Shown here: positions 11,701 through 23,238 of the stretch, in pieces
How the letters are laid out: each line of letters begins with the position of its first letter
How positions within the stretch are numbered: position 1 is the first letter of the stretch
Assembly: GCA_015680905.1 (NCBI GenBank)
Contig: CM027381.1
Location: forward strand, 63,911,501 to 63,975,500
DNA length: 64,000 bases
Origin: Coptis chinensis
Lineage: Eukaryota > Streptophyta > Magnoliopsida > Ranunculales > Ranunculaceae
Direction: 5' to 3'
Translations under genes and position numbers: made by a program
The notes under the pieces: generated by a model
Database searches by the model: none
What the model saw: only the letters and a program-made list of their open reading frames with translations
Told to the model about the DNA's origin: nothing

Positions 11701-13340
11701 TAAACTGTAGAAATGGTAAGATGAAGATGTCCTTTGGGAATATGTCTACAGATGTGAAAGTTTTCCACCTTATGAAGAAACACAGTGATGATGAGGATAT
11801 TGGTGAAGTTTTTCTTCTTAATGGTTTGATCCCTACTCCACAAGTGGAAGACCCATTAGAAGCTTGTTTAACCCATTTTGCTTGTGACTTTGACATAGAT
11901 GGATCCATTAGTGTTGTGAATAAGTTATTAGACTCAGCACCTATCCTAGATGCCGAAAACTGGAAAGCTAAGGTAGAACCACTCCACCCTCCTATTCCAA
12001 AAACAATTTCCAGTGTTGATTCCAAGGTTGAGCCTAGTAGTGAGCCCAAGGTTGATTCTACTCCTTCACCAACAAGCCCAAAACTTAAACCTTTGCCAGC
12101 TGAACTAAAATATGTTTTCTTAGGACCCAATGAGACATACCTTGTTATTGTTGCCTCTGATCTATCAGATGAACAAGAGATCTTGTTAGTTGAAGTTTTG
12201 AAAAAGCATAAGTCTGCCATTGGTTGGTCCCTTAGTGATATCAAAGGTATTAATCCTTTATTGGTTCAACATAAAATTTACTTAGAAGATAATGCTAAAA
12301 CTTTTAGAAAACCCCAGAGGAGATTGAACCCACACATGAAAGAAGTGGTCCGAGCTGAAGTTTTGAAGCTCCTAGATGCTGGTATCATCTACCCGATCTC
12401 AGATAGCTAGTGGGTTAGCCCTATACAAGTTGTGCCCAAGAAATCCAGGATAACTGTTATCCCTAATGATGAAAATGAGTTAGTCCCTACCAGAGTTCAG
12501 ATCAGATGGAGAATGTGCATAGATTTTAGGAAGCTTAATGCACAAACAAGAAAAGATCATTTCCCTCTCCCGTTTATTGATTAGATGTTGGATAGATTAG
12601 CAAGCCATGCTTTTTATTGTTTCTTAGATGGTTTCTTAGGTTACTTTCGGATTGTTATAGCCCCAAAAGACCAAGAAAAAACTACCTTTACCTATTCTTT
12701 CGATACGTTTGCTTATCGACGCATGCCTTTCGGGCTCTGTAATGCACCTGCGACTTTTCAAAGGTGTATGGTTAGTATCTTTTTTGACATGGTAGAGAGG
12801 TTCGTAGAAGTTTTCATGGATAACTTTTCTGTCTTTGGTTATTCTTTTGATGATTGTTTGAACCATCTGAGTCTTGTTTTAGAAAGATGTGAGGAGAAAA
12901 ACTTAGTCCTCAATTGGGAGAAATGCCACTTCATGGTGAAGAAAGGCATTGTCTTGGGTCACGTTGTTTCTAGTGAGGGTATCCAAGTTGACAAATCTAA
13001 AATTGATGTGATTTCTACTCTACCCATTCCCAAGTCTATTAAAGATGTTAGATCATTTTTAGGGCATGTGGGTTTTTATTGTCGGTTCATAAAGGACTTT
13101 AGTCAAATTGCTAGGCTTTTGAGTAACTTACTTGCTAAGGATGCTCCTTTTGATTTCACTGAGGCCTATATTAAAGCTTTTGACTATCTGAAAAATGCTT
13201 TGACCATTGCACCCATCATTCGACCACCTAACTGGTCACTCTCTTTTGAGTTGATGTGTGATGCTTCTGATTACGCGGTTGGTGCAGTCTTTGGTCAAAA
13301 GGTTGATAAACTCCCTCACGTCATCTATTATGCTAGTAAA
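11697..13340 (+). pseudogene. Reverse transcriptase of gypsy element B with start of RNase H
   Basis: An acidic linker (11697-12110) precedes RT. RT blocks in order: AEVLKLLDAGIIYPISDS; TAG at 12408-12410 where Gln is expected; RMCIDFRKLNAQTRKDHFPL; TAG at 12582-12584; FAYRRMPFGLCNAPATFQ; VFMDNFSVFG. The usual F/YMDD catalytic motif is FMDN here (Asn at 12822-12824), so the polymerase site is damaged as well. RNase H begins SLSFELMCDASDYAVGAV and VIYYASK, at which point (13340) the CACTA element interrupts the frame. Confidence 0.85.
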
Positions 13341-13640
13341 CACTAGTAGAAAAAAAATGCTTTTTGTGACTATTTTAAAATGTTATTTGTGATCGTTTCA
13401 TTGAACGATCACAAATGGCGAAAAAGGGTTTTGTGATCGCTTTTAGAAGTTTTTGTGACATGCGTTTTCGAAACAGTCACAAATGGTTTTTTTTCTAAAA
13501 AAAAGTGTATATGTGTGGAGAACTATTTGTGACTATCATATCCAAAAGTGTGACAAATGGTTTTTTCTAGGTTGTGGAGTATAATTTGTAACTGGTGTTA
13601 AAAAACAGTTACATATTCCCGGACTTTATGTGACAGTCCT
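13341..13640. repeat. CACTA left terminal and subterminal repeats
   Basis: Variants of TTTGTGAC/GTCACAAA recur about every 30-50 bases. A perfect 13-base inverted repeat, ATTTGTGATCGTT (13385-13397) and AACGATCACAAAT (13404-13416), surrounds a 6-base loop. Such motif-dense subterminal DNA is the known binding region for En/Spm-type transposition proteins. Confidence 0.75.
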
Positions 13641-13775
13641 AAAGACCCAGGTATTTTTTGCTCCCCCATCTGCAATAGGCCAAGTTATCCAAAAAAAAAA
13701 CTGCAAGAGCCCACTAAGTAAAAGTAGTTAGAAATCTAGGGCTCGGTTTCCCCATTCTTCCAACACCTCCAGAAA

Positions 13776-13870
13776 CACTACCAAAAAAAAAAAAGCGATC
13801 TCCCACGGCTTTAGATTTTGTTGTGGGCAGTCAAAGAGCCGTAGGCAAAGGTCCACCTCGTAACATATAA
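13776..13870. repeat. Possible second, nested CACTA-like terminus
   Basis: CACTACCAAAAAAAAAAAAG begins at 13776 and is followed by a block with CCCACGGCTTTAG and AGCCGTAGGCAAAGG. This resembles the ends of a different CACTA family, but no partner end was located, so it may be a solo terminus or chance. Confidence 0.25.
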
Positions 13871-14378
13871 TCTAAAACTAAAAAGAAATTAAAACTTGAG
13901 AAAAGCCCTAGCTCGTAACTATTCTTCTTCAACTCAACAAATTAAAATGAACTTCCATCCCAACTTTGTGACCGAATTAGAGGACGTTATAATTAAGTCG
14001 TTGGTATTTGAAGGTGGACGTTGGACGCTGGACGCATCTCTTCGTAGTTTGATATTCAAAGTTGTTGATATTTGTTCTTCCTTAAGGTAAATTCTATAAA
14101 TTCCATCCTTTTTATAATTTTCGTTCAATGGTGGGGTTTCACTTTTCAAGTTTAACTGCAGTTATTTTCGAAGCTTTGGTTTCCCTAATCCCCAATTCAT
14201 CAAAAGTGTTGCCTGATTTCTTGAGTGTTTAAGGTTTAGAGAAATTTGATTTCTTTAGTGGGTTAGGGTTCAAAAATATGGTTGAGCGGTGCTGAGAACT
14301 TGATTCTCGTATTGGGGCCTTTTATTTAAGTGACAATTACATAGACACTCAATCTTCCTCTTGTTGTATCTCTGCTGA

Positions 14379-14531
<153 letters not shown>

Positions 14532-14757
14532 TAAGTACTCGTCTGTGATTTTGCCGTAAAACAATTTAAGTAATTGAATTTGTGATCACTATGTCTACGA
14601 CCACGATATATCCAACATAATATAAGCTGGCGTATGTTATTAGATCTCAGAGCAATTGAGCGGTAGTGCTTTGAAAGTAGAAGATAACCACATGTTGTAC
14701 AAATTAAGAAGAATGGTAGAATCTCTTCTAATTGGCTTTTGTCGACAATAAGAAGTT

Positions 14758-15830
14758 GTTTGTTGTGTGGCCACAACAAAATTATTATTGGGGCAAAGTT
14801 CTATAATGCCGATGGAAATTTCACCGGGAGGAGAAATCCCCACGAGACACAAATGGGCATGGAACTCACACTTTGCATCCATTTTAGCGGGGCGTGAAGT
14901 GGAAGGCGTAAGCTTCTTGGGGATCGCAAAAGGAACTATAAGAGGAGCTGTTCCATCTGCTAGAATTGTCGTGTATAAAGTGTGTTTCCAACAAGAGTGT
15001 CTTGATCATGACATTCTAGCTGGATTTGACGATGCAATTGCTGATGGAGTTGATATCATATCCATTTCACTTGCACCCTTTAGACAACCTGTAACGTTTT
15101 CGGAGGATTCCATTGCAATAAGGGCATTTCATGCCATGCAGAAGGGAGTACTTGTATCTGCTTGTCCTGGAAATTATGGACCACGTTTGAAGACTCTAAG
15201 GAATGATGCACCATGGATACTAACTGCTGGCGCAAGCACCATCGACCGCCAGATCATAAGCAAAGTAACACTGGGCAATAATATGATCCTTGAGGCAAGT
15301 TCAAGTTCCATCATTTGGTTGTCTAGTAGAAGTTCAAATTTATTTTCAACATCCTCGAAAGTGTGATACATCTCATCTAGAACACTTCAATTTTATTAGG
15401 GACTTGGAGTCAACGATTTTGTAACGACCTCAACACTCACTCCTCTGATATTTGGGGGCAATGCTACAATTACCACAGTTGACGACGGCTCAAGGTAATA
15501 AACCATATCAGAATATTAGAACTGTTGTACTTAACTTTCATTCCTCAAATCAACTTGACTTATTTCTATTACATATATCCAGGTGTGTTCTTGGTAGCTT
15601 GGATAAAAACGGTGGAGGGAAAATAGTTCTCTCAGGTGAACTTAGCGATGCTAGAGGTCCTCCGAAGTTGGGTGCTTTCGAGGGGGCGGTTATGGCAACT
15701 ATTATTACACAAGATGACGCTGGCGGTTATCCTCTACCAGCTCTTGTTATTAGCAATATTCCCGATCTTCTAAGAATCGCGTTATACTTACGCACTACCG
15801 GGGTTAGGACTGTTAAAGAATGGCTTAATG
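14758..15830 (+). pseudogene. Captured subtilisin-like serine protease (plant subtilase) fragments inside the CACTA element
   Basis: One frame reads HNKIIIGAKFYNADGNF (from about 14768). A shifted frame carries the catalytic-His motif TNGHGTHT (about 14850-14875). A further frame runs AGREVEGVSFLGIAKGT, RGAVPSARIVVYKVC, DILAGFDDAIADGVDIISIS, GVLVSACPGNYGP and APWILTAGASTIDR to about 15300. After non-matching sequence, 15580-15830 matches the protease-associated region (VLGSLDKN, GGGKIVLSGELSD, DDAGGYPLPALVIS). The catalytic Asp region and the GTSMA Ser region are missing. Plant subtilases are secreted proteases of 700-800 residues; this is a frameshifted middle part, probably acquired from a host gene. 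Confidence 0.85.
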
Positions 15831-16078
15831 TAAACTTGCTACTGCTACACTTTTGGGTTACTAATGAAGCTACAATCATCTTTTTATTCCTTCAACGGAC
15901 TACTTTACCACAAATCTAAGTTTTTTAGACACAAATCTAAACGTACTAAAATAAAAAGTGAAGACTTTTGTCCTCTGTTTGATCAGAAGAGCTTTATCTG
16001 TTGATTCGATCAAAGAATAAAGTACAGTATAGCAAATACAGAGGGAGGTCGATACTATCTACCCAAATCGGCCTTGGT

Positions 16079-16114
16079 GATACTTAAGAACAAATGCTTG
16101 CGTTCTTAAGTATC
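16079..16114. repeat. Perfect 13-base inverted repeat
   Basis: GATACTTAAGAAC (16079-16091) and GTTCTTAAGTATC (16102-16114) are exact reverse complements separated by ten bases. The sequence would fold as a hairpin in DNA or RNA. It lies inside the CACTA element downstream of the subtilase fragments; its role is unknown. Confidence 0.8.
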
Positions 16115-16269
16115 CTCAACTTGTACTTCACTTTTTTTTTTAAATCTCTAGGGAAACTTGTACAAAGGGAGTCTGAATATGTGTTTATGGTGTGTTTCAC
16201 TACTTGTTACCCTCGGTTAAGTCAAACTGATTTTTATTTGTATTTTTCTTGATGTTGTAATTGTTGTGA

Positions 16270-17770
16270 ATAGAATATGATTTGAATTGTTTTTCCTTTT
16301 GCACTTGACTTGTGATATATTTAAATTTTTTATCATGAAGGAAAATGTTCGAGGCCAGTTTCCATATTTTAAAGGACAGCACATCTCTGGAACTGACTAT
16401 AACGAGCTACTAGCTTCTTATCGAGTTAGACAAGGTAATTATTATGAGGTCTTAAAGTTCAAGATGTTCAAGCAGATGTTTAATACTCCTTTACGTAATG
16501 CAGCATTTCCCTCGAGTTTACATATCCCACTCAAACACATCTGAGTCGAGTGGTAGTAGAGGACTTGTAGTGCTGGAGGAGGTAAGAGTGTATGACGATG
16601 ATCAATATTATGTTGTTTTCACCTTTGACATGTGACCATTGAATCAATGCTGTGGGATGTTGCATTTGCAGGCTTGGTCACCTTTTGCTCTTGGCCCAAT
16701 TATTGCAACCTACAGGAGACCCGACACAAATTATAGAAACTTCGAATCATCCGCTTGACTTCTTGGTTAGTTGTTCCTCTAAACTTAGATAGTATATCTA
16801 GTTTAAGTGGTTTTGCATTCAGTAAAAGTATTAACTTAGAATTATTAGTATAAAAAATAACACCGAATTTTCATAATGGATCCAGTTACAATCCTTTATC
16901 TGCAGTTTTACTAATGGAAGTCAAAATTTTCTAGGGTTTTACGCCATTTAACCGAGAACATCGCCGAGAGGTTAATGATGTTAACTTCCAAGTCCCAACG
17001 ATGAAGGTTAAACTGTTATTTGACTTATTTCATCATATACACTTGTATTAGCTAAGTCTTTGTCTAAAAGTCCCGTACTACCCAAAGTGGTAATAATCAT
17101 CATCACGTTACATTCTTGGTATTAAAATAATACTCGGTTGTTGACTTGGATTGCATGGTGATAAACCGTTGGTGGGTGGTATGATAGGGTACTAGTGTTG
17201 TTAACTTGGATGGCCTTTGGGGTCTCTCAGATTTCTTGTATTGTACTATATTTATCGTTCTTTTTGCTTTTTGCCCGTGATGGATGGGCGGGGTGATGTG
17301 TTCTTCCCTAGTGGGATGACTGTATTAGGGGTTTAGGTGGGGGTCTTGGTCTTGTTTAATTAGCTACTGGCTAACTACTTAAGTATTAATGTAATCCTTT
17401 TTGTTTATTCTAATGAATTAACTTTCATGGATAAAAAAAAAAAAAAGTGTCTTTCACTTGATTTGTGTTCTTCACGTACCTAGAGGCCGTACTCTGAGGC
17501 GTTTTGCCCTAGAGCTTTTAGTGGTCAACATAACAATCAACTGGTATGTGTAGCTCAATACGTGCACAACAGTGAGCACTCTTAACAAACATGCCAAGAT
17601 TCAGGTACTGTTCTCTGTTATGCCTATTTAAAGCTACACCATCATATTGAGCGTGTAGCTGATTCATCTGAAAATGTTAGAGGCAGCTCTGTTCTCCAAA
17701 ATTGCAAAGATATAATTGCCGCTTTTGATAATCTTCGAAAAGCAGATAAGTAAGTCTAACGAATGGTTTC
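16270..17770 (+). other. Unidentified coding-like fragments within the CACTA element
   Basis: A frame at 16287-16544 gives a hydrophobic start, then VRGQFPYFKGQHISGTDYNE. Short exon-like pieces follow, such as AWSPFALGPIIATYRRPD (about 16674-16730), and near 17490-17756 IIAAFDNLRKADK ending at a possible donor GTAAGT. The pieces look like exons with AT-rich introns between them and may be a second captured gene. I do not recognise the family. Confidence 0.3.
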
Positions 17771-17960
17771 ATGTTCTAATTATTGTACACTTAAATTGGT
17801 TGTATGGTCTTTGATGTTGAAGTATGTAGTTGAGTATAAAATCCCTAATTCAATTTCATTTTTTTCAGGGCCCTATGCAACCAGGGGGGGTGGGCCTATG
17901 CAGACAGGAAACAATGAGTATTCATGCAATGCGCTTCATGCGAGATTAGGTTTTTTATTT

Positions 17961-17996
17961 GGATTTGGATTAGGATTAGGATTAGGATTAGGATTA
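17961..17996 (+). repeat. GGATTA hexamer repeat
   Basis: Six consecutive hexamers (GGATTT, then GGATTA five times) translate as alternating Gly-Leu. The unit differs from the plant telomere repeat TTTAGGG, so this is an ordinary short tandem repeat near the right end of the CACTA element. Confidence 0.9.
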
Positions 17997-18179
17997 TTAA
18001 ATTTATATGTATTAGATTGGAAATGCGTTATTTACTTCATTATGTTTTATAATTAAGTACAAATATATATTGGTTATCCAAGGGAATGAATGGAATTAGT
18101 ACTTTATGAATGCTACTTGAAGTTTAATTGATTATATTGAGGAGTGTAGTCTATTACAGGTCAAATTCTATGGTCTATG

Positions 18180-18526
18180 GGGAATGTTTTCATTTATTAG
18201 CACTATTTTTTTTTTTTTTAAAAGGATAAAAACAATCACAGTTTTAACAAAACTGTCATGAATAGGTGACTTGTTTATGACGGTTATTAGATGAATACAA
18301 AGATCGTTCTTTCCAAAACGTCACAAAAGAGTTGATTTTTTGTGACGGTTTTTATTTATTTGTTACTGTTTTATACGTGGAAATAGTCTAGTCTGGAACA
18401 AATATTTGTGACGGTTTTGAAAAAAAAAATCTCTCTCTCGATCACGGTTTTGGAAAAAAAAAACAGTAACAAAAGACTTTTTGTGACTGTTTTTAACAGT
18501 GATATAAAGCCTTTTTTCTTGTAGTT
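18180..18526. repeat. CACTA right subterminal and terminal repeats
   Basis: Repeated TTTGTGAC(G/T)GTTTT words (for example near 18337, 18405, 18478) run up to the terminus GCCTTTTTTCTTGTAGT. They mirror the left-end repeats and support the outer boundary of the transposon. Confidence 0.7.
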
Positions 18527-18529
18527 TTC

Positions 18530-20200
18530 CTCTCAATGATGCCCAACTTAACTACTCAACCACCGAGAAAAAGTTGTTGGAAATTGTTTTTGCTTTTGAT
18601 AAGTTTTGACACTATTTGATTGGTTCCAAAGTGATTGTTTACTCTGATCATGCGACTTTAAGGCATCTTCTTTCTAAGAAGGATGCCAAACCATGATTGA
18701 TCCAATGGGTCTTGTTGTTGTAGGAGTTTGATCTTGAGATTCGTGTTAAAAAAGGAACTGAAAATGTAGTTGCCGATCATCTATCTAGGCTAGTGGCTGA
18801 GGCCATTGAAAACTGGCCTATTTCTGAGAGTTTTCTTGATGAGCACTTGATGGTTGTTGCTCATACCTCATGGTATGCTGACATAGTGAACTTCCTTGTC
18901 ACCACTCAATTACCTAATCATTGGAGTAAGCACGATAGGTCTAAGTTTTTGGCCACTACCAAATATTTCGTTTGGGATGACCCCTACCTCTTTAAGTGTT
19001 GTCCAGACCAAATAGTGTACATGCATTCCTGAGTGGGAACAGAGATCTATTCTCTCATTTTGTCATGATCATGCATGTGGTGGCCATTTTGGCTCCAAAA
19101 AGATGCTGCAAAAGTGTTGCAATGCGGATTTTATTGGCCTACATTGTTTCATGATGCCCATACTTACTATCAAGCATGTAGTAAATGTCAAAACCTAGGG
19201 TGTATGCCTCTCGTAGACACATGATGCCTTTTACCCCTATTCTGACTGTGGAAGTTTTTGATGCGTGGGGTATTGACTTTATGGGACCTTTTCCTACCTC
19301 CCATGGCTTTGAGTTTATTTTAGTGGCAATTGACTATGTCTCAAAGTGGATTGAGGCTATTGCATGTAGGATCAATGACCATAGAGTTGTTGTCAATTTT
19401 CTAAGGGAACACATTTTTGCTAGATTTGGTACTCCCCGCACTATCATTAGTGACGAGGGAAAACACTTTTGCAACAAGGCTTTTGAAAGTTTAATGAAGA
19501 AATATGGGGTTACTCACAAGGTTTCCTTACCTTACCCCACACTGCACCAATGGCCAAGCCGAGGTCTCCAATATGGAAATTAAGCAAATTCTTGAAAAGA
19601 CAGTCCGACCAGATAGGAAAGATTAGAGTTTAAGACTCCCTGATTTACTTTAGGCCTACAGAATTGCCTTCAAAACACCCATTGGTATGTCACCTTATCG
19701 TCTAGTCTTTGGTAAGCCTTGTCATTTGCCTGTAGAGTTAGAGTATAAAGTCTATTGGGCCATAAAGAGCCTTAATTTTGACCTTGTCAAGGCTGGTGAC
19801 CATAGGAAGTTGAAATTGAATGAGCTCAAAGAGCTTAGGAATGATGCATATAACCTCTCTAAAAAGTCTAAAACCAATATGAAGAGGGTAAATGATAACC
19901 AAATCATGAGGAAGGAATTTTTCGTCGGTCAAAAAGTTTTACTTTATAATTCCGTCTTCATTTGTTCCCTGGGAAATTGAAAACTCGTTGGTTTGGTCCT
20001 TTCATAGTCACACATGTCACTCCTTATGGAGCAATCACAGTTGAGAACCCAAAAGATGTATTGTGTTTTTTTATCTATTAAGCGCTGGTTTTTCAAGACC
20101 GATTTAGCACAATCCGAGCTAATTCTAGATCCCACTCATACCTGGTTATTTCTTGGTAATCGTATAGGTCAAGTAGAACACCTATTAATCTGCGCTTAAA
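18530..20200 (+). pseudogene. RNase H end and integrase of gypsy element B
   Basis: After the CACTA insertion the gypsy frame resumes with LNDAQLNYSTTEKKLLEIVF and VIYSD-like VIVYSDHATLRHLLSKKDAK (RNase H), then VKKGTENVVADHLSRL. The integrase zinc region is split by stops (HACGGHFGSKKMLQKC and CSKCQ-like remnants, 19070-19190). The core has AWGIDFMGPFPTSHGFEF (first catalytic Asp) and TIISDEGKHFCNKAFESL (second Asp); the region expected to carry the catalytic Glu is frameshifted near 19540-19560. The C-terminal part at 19687-20070 includes [20 protein letters not shown] and a GPFIVTHVTPYGA block. Non-functional. Confidence 0.8.
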
Positions 20201-20280
20201 CTGCACAGCTGATCTGCTTTTTCTTTGTTTATAATGAAATTCTTATTTCACCGTTCAAAAAATAAAAAATACAATAAAAA

Positions 20281-20467
20281 TAAAAAATAATAATCAATCA
20301 ATGCCAAGGAGACCTACAAGGTACTCATAGGGAATCTTGTCTTCACTCAATAAATTACTATGTTATTTAGTCCATCTACCTTTCCTATTGAAATTCCTTC
20401 AATGTGCTGGTGTGTTAAACAACATAAGCTAAATCATAGATTCTTCATATAGTTTCACTGCAAACAG
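20281..20467 (+). other. Intron sequence before the first visible oxidoreductase exon
   Basis: AT-rich, with no ORF, ending in CACTGCAAACAG, a good splice acceptor. It is probably the surviving 3' end of the host intron into which gypsy B and earlier elements inserted. Confidence 0.4.
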
Positions 20468-22007
20468 GAAAAGTTATCACTAATGTATCTACTACCAATA
20501 GTGGGAAATTTCTTGTCAAAATTGAGAAGCACACGATTGACCTAGTTGAAAATGTTGAAGCAAATTATGTATTGGTTGCCATTGGAAGTAACCGACAGGT
20601 TGGAAAACTCGTTTAGTATGCCTTTTCCCTGATACCTGTGGAGGTTGGAGGGCTAGAATTTTGTATTCACTGTGACGATTCTTTTAATGTCAATTACTTT
20701 TTGGAGTAATGTTCTATTTGTGGATATTATTATGATGACAGGGCCATACTCTCGCAATGCAAATAGGTCATTCAGTCGTAGATCCTATGCCAAGCTTGAT
20801 CACTTTCAAGATTGAGGACAAGCATCTAGCAGAATTATCTGGGGTACTTCTTTCCAAGATTCATTAAAACTTTCGATGTAAATTTCTCCTTTTTTTTTAA
20901 AGAAAAGTATATTTTTGAAGATTGGTTATCATATATTTGATATTTCTTTCCACAATCAAGTTTTTACAAGGTTCACTAATTATAGATGAGGAAAGGTAAC
21001 GTGATGTGATACCCCATGGTTTTAGGTCCACACTCGCACTCCGGGTTGGAAGTTGTCCTTCATCCTGGGTTTAAACTTGTAATCACTTACTAGAGTCGAA
21101 GCTTTTTGAGGAATGTCCCACCCCCGTAGCCATAGTGCACTTTGGGTAGCTAAGTGGGAACAGTATTGACATGTGGCTTTGTGGGTTGTTACAAATTTGG
21201 TATTGAGCCGAGGACGGATGACAGATACTAAGCTGTCATGGATCCTAGATTTATTATAATGTGTCGAGGCATATTGAAGAAAATCCTACACCCATACTCA
21301 TAATGGAGCTTGATCCTTTAGTGGCCAAGTAGGGACAAGATTAACATGTGGCTTTAGACTGTAGTGGGTCGTTACACATAAATATGAGTAGCCGTATAAT
21401 TATTACAAATCACTAATAAAGAGCTGATTCTACTTCATTTGCCCGTTATCCAATAAGCACATAATTATACTGTATTATAAATGAGTCTGTCGGATGCATT
21501 TAAGTTGAATTATGGGTGATGTTTGTATATACTAAGAATTTCATGCTATGCAATACTAGTAATTACCATAATGCCCATTTAATTGTTTCCTATACCCAGA
21601 TTACATTTCCAAAGGTTAAAGCAAAATTGAACGTAGAGAATGTCCGAAGGAGTATACCAGAGTTCATGCAGGTATGCTTTTATGTCAGATATTTTACTTG
21701 TAATAGAGAATGTACAACTTGTGACCACTGACAAATACTCTCAGGGTTTTAGGTTGGGCCCTTGTTGGTCACCCATTGGGGACTTAGTGGGCCAGTGATC
21801 CTCCGATTATCTGCATAGGGAGCATGTGCTTTATTCACTTCAAATTACCAAGGCAAGAATTTTATTTATTCTTCTTGTTTTGATGTGTTACTGCTATCTT
21901 AACTTGATAAGCCTTTAAATGCAGGAACACTCTTGGTAGATTTCATACCCAATCTTCACATTGAAGATGTCAAGTCCATGCTTCTTCAACACAAGGATCA
22001 ATTTGTG
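20468..22007 (+). pseudogene. HI0933/YhiN-type FAD-dependent oxidoreductase, visible exons 1-5
   Basis: Exons with in-phase splice sites: 20468-20598 (KVITNVSTTNSGKFLVKIEK, then NYVLVAIGS), 20742-20843 (GHTLAMQIGHSVVDPMPSL, FKIEDKHLAELSG), 21600-21671 (ITFPKVKAKLNVENVRRSIP), 21753-21852 (GPLLVTHWGLSGPVILRLSA) and 21925-22007 (TLLVDFIPNLHIEDVKSMLL). I recognise the order as the middle of the plant homologue of bacterial HI0933/YhiN flavoproteins; the exact substrate of this family is poorly known. The N-terminal FAD-binding GxGxxG exon is not in the window. A TAG (21816-21818) replaces what I recall as Trp after RLSA. The intron after 21852 seems to begin GCAAG, a GC-AG intron. Confidence 0.8.
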
Positions 22008-22236
22008 GTATAACTCCATTCTCAAATTTTACAATGGTTTTATGCATGTACATTTTCCTTGGTATAGGTCAAATTTACTGTTAGGATTTCTGTCGCCATT
22101 GTGGATAAGCATTGTGTCTAGATATATCAGCCAACACAATACTGGATGTAAAAACCAAAAGGGCAAACCACATGTTGATCTAACAACACTTGTAGGGAAT
22201 CACTGAAAAAAGACCAAACATTGTAAAAGTTCATGC
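22008..22236 (+). other. Oxidoreductase intron 5, left part
   Basis: Intron sequence from donor GTATAA to the insertion point of Copia element C. No gene is seen; short frames here are not conserved. Confidence 0.5.
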
Positions 22237-22405
22237 TGTTAGAATATTTGTTACTATATTTAGTATTAGGAAGTATCTTGTGTATTTAGTAAGAGTTTTA
22301 TCTTCTCCTAGATATGTCGATCTAGGATATCTTTGTATTCATGTATATATACTACTAGAAACATCAATAAACAACATTAGAAATATCCATTAAACATCTT
22401 TGATA
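22237..22405 (+). repeat. Left (5') LTR of Copia C
   Basis: TGTTAGAATATTTG to ATCTTTGATA; the partner ends ACA, so the terminal C has become T here. TATATATACTACTAG near 22345 could include the TATA element. Confidence 0.92.
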
Positions 22406-22417
22406 TGGTATCAGAGA
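22406..22417 (+). promoter_or_regulatory. Primer-binding site of Copia C
   Basis: TGGTATCAGAGA directly follows the LTR and matches the common plant Copia primer site complementary to the 3' end of initiator methionine tRNA (TGGTATCAGAGC) except for its last base. Confidence 0.9.
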
Positions 22418-22581
22418 CAGCTTTGATTTCCTTTCCACTACCCCATTACTATAGGAATCGGAGCCTTTTTTTTTTGGTGTTTGGTTTCTTTTTCTGGTCA
22501 TATCATATTTTTTTATTACCCTCTCCTACTTATCGTTCTTGTCTTTTTTGATCTAGTTCATTATTTGTGTTATATATCATA

Positions 22582-23232
22582 ATGACAGACTTAACTACCA
22601 ATAATGATTCCGTTGTTGTGCATTCCAATAACAAATCCACGGTCATGTCTAATCTTTATATGAAAGAGATGTCCTCACTAATTACTCCAAAATGACTTGA
22701 TGGTACTAATTACATTGAGTGGTCATTGAATGTGTAGAACAAGATCAGGGGCAAAAAACATTGGGGCTTTATCTCTGGTACTAAGGCTGCTCCAACAAAC
22801 ATAAATTCTGAGGAATATGAAGCTTGGGAGGACGAGAACTGTCTGGTCAAGTCTTGGTTTCTTGATGCAATGACCAAGGACATCAAGTTAATTTTCCATC
22901 GCTTATCTACGGCTAAGGAAATCTGGGATACTGCAAAACAAACTTACTCTGTTAGCCAAGATGCATCGAAGGGTTATCAGCTATATTGTGAGGGAATTTC
23001 TGTCTACCAAAATAGAGGTTCTGTTATTCCTTATTTTGGAAAACTGAAAATAATATGGCAAGAATTTGACGCTATTGAAAACTATACTATGGAGTGTGCC
23101 AATGACATTAAGAAATATACCACAAAGGTTAATTCTCAGCGTGTGTATGTTTTCTTAGCCGGTCTTAATTCTCATTTGGATGAGGTTCATGGTCGTGTTC
23201 TTACTATTAAGCCACTTCCCGGACATATCTGA
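22582..23232 (+). pseudogene. Gag of Copia C
   Basis: The frame starts with ATG at 22582 (MTDLTTNNDSVVV) and is interrupted by TGA (after LITPK) and TAG (after WSLNV). It continues DGTNYIEW, DENCLVKSWFLDAMTKDIK, STAKEIWDTAKQTYS and VYVFLAGLNSHLDEVHGRVL, the UBN2-type gag domain of Copia elements, which builds the particle. The frame ends at 23232; coding resumes in another frame at 23239, indicating a frameshift. WSLNV-TAG probably was Gln (CAG). Confidence 0.85.
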
Positions 23233-23238
23233 CCGCTT

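Noticed and set aside
11630..12244. 204-codon minus-strand frame
   Set aside because: It is the reverse of the protease-RT linker of gypsy B, which has clear protein motifs on the plus strand.
13896..14090. Small protein gene in the CACTA left part
   Set aside because: 65 codons without recognised motif or conserved start context; could be leader of a captured gene but not supported.
17961..17996. Interstitial telomere sequence
   Set aside because: The unit is GGATTA, not TTTAGGG or its variants, and only six units are present.
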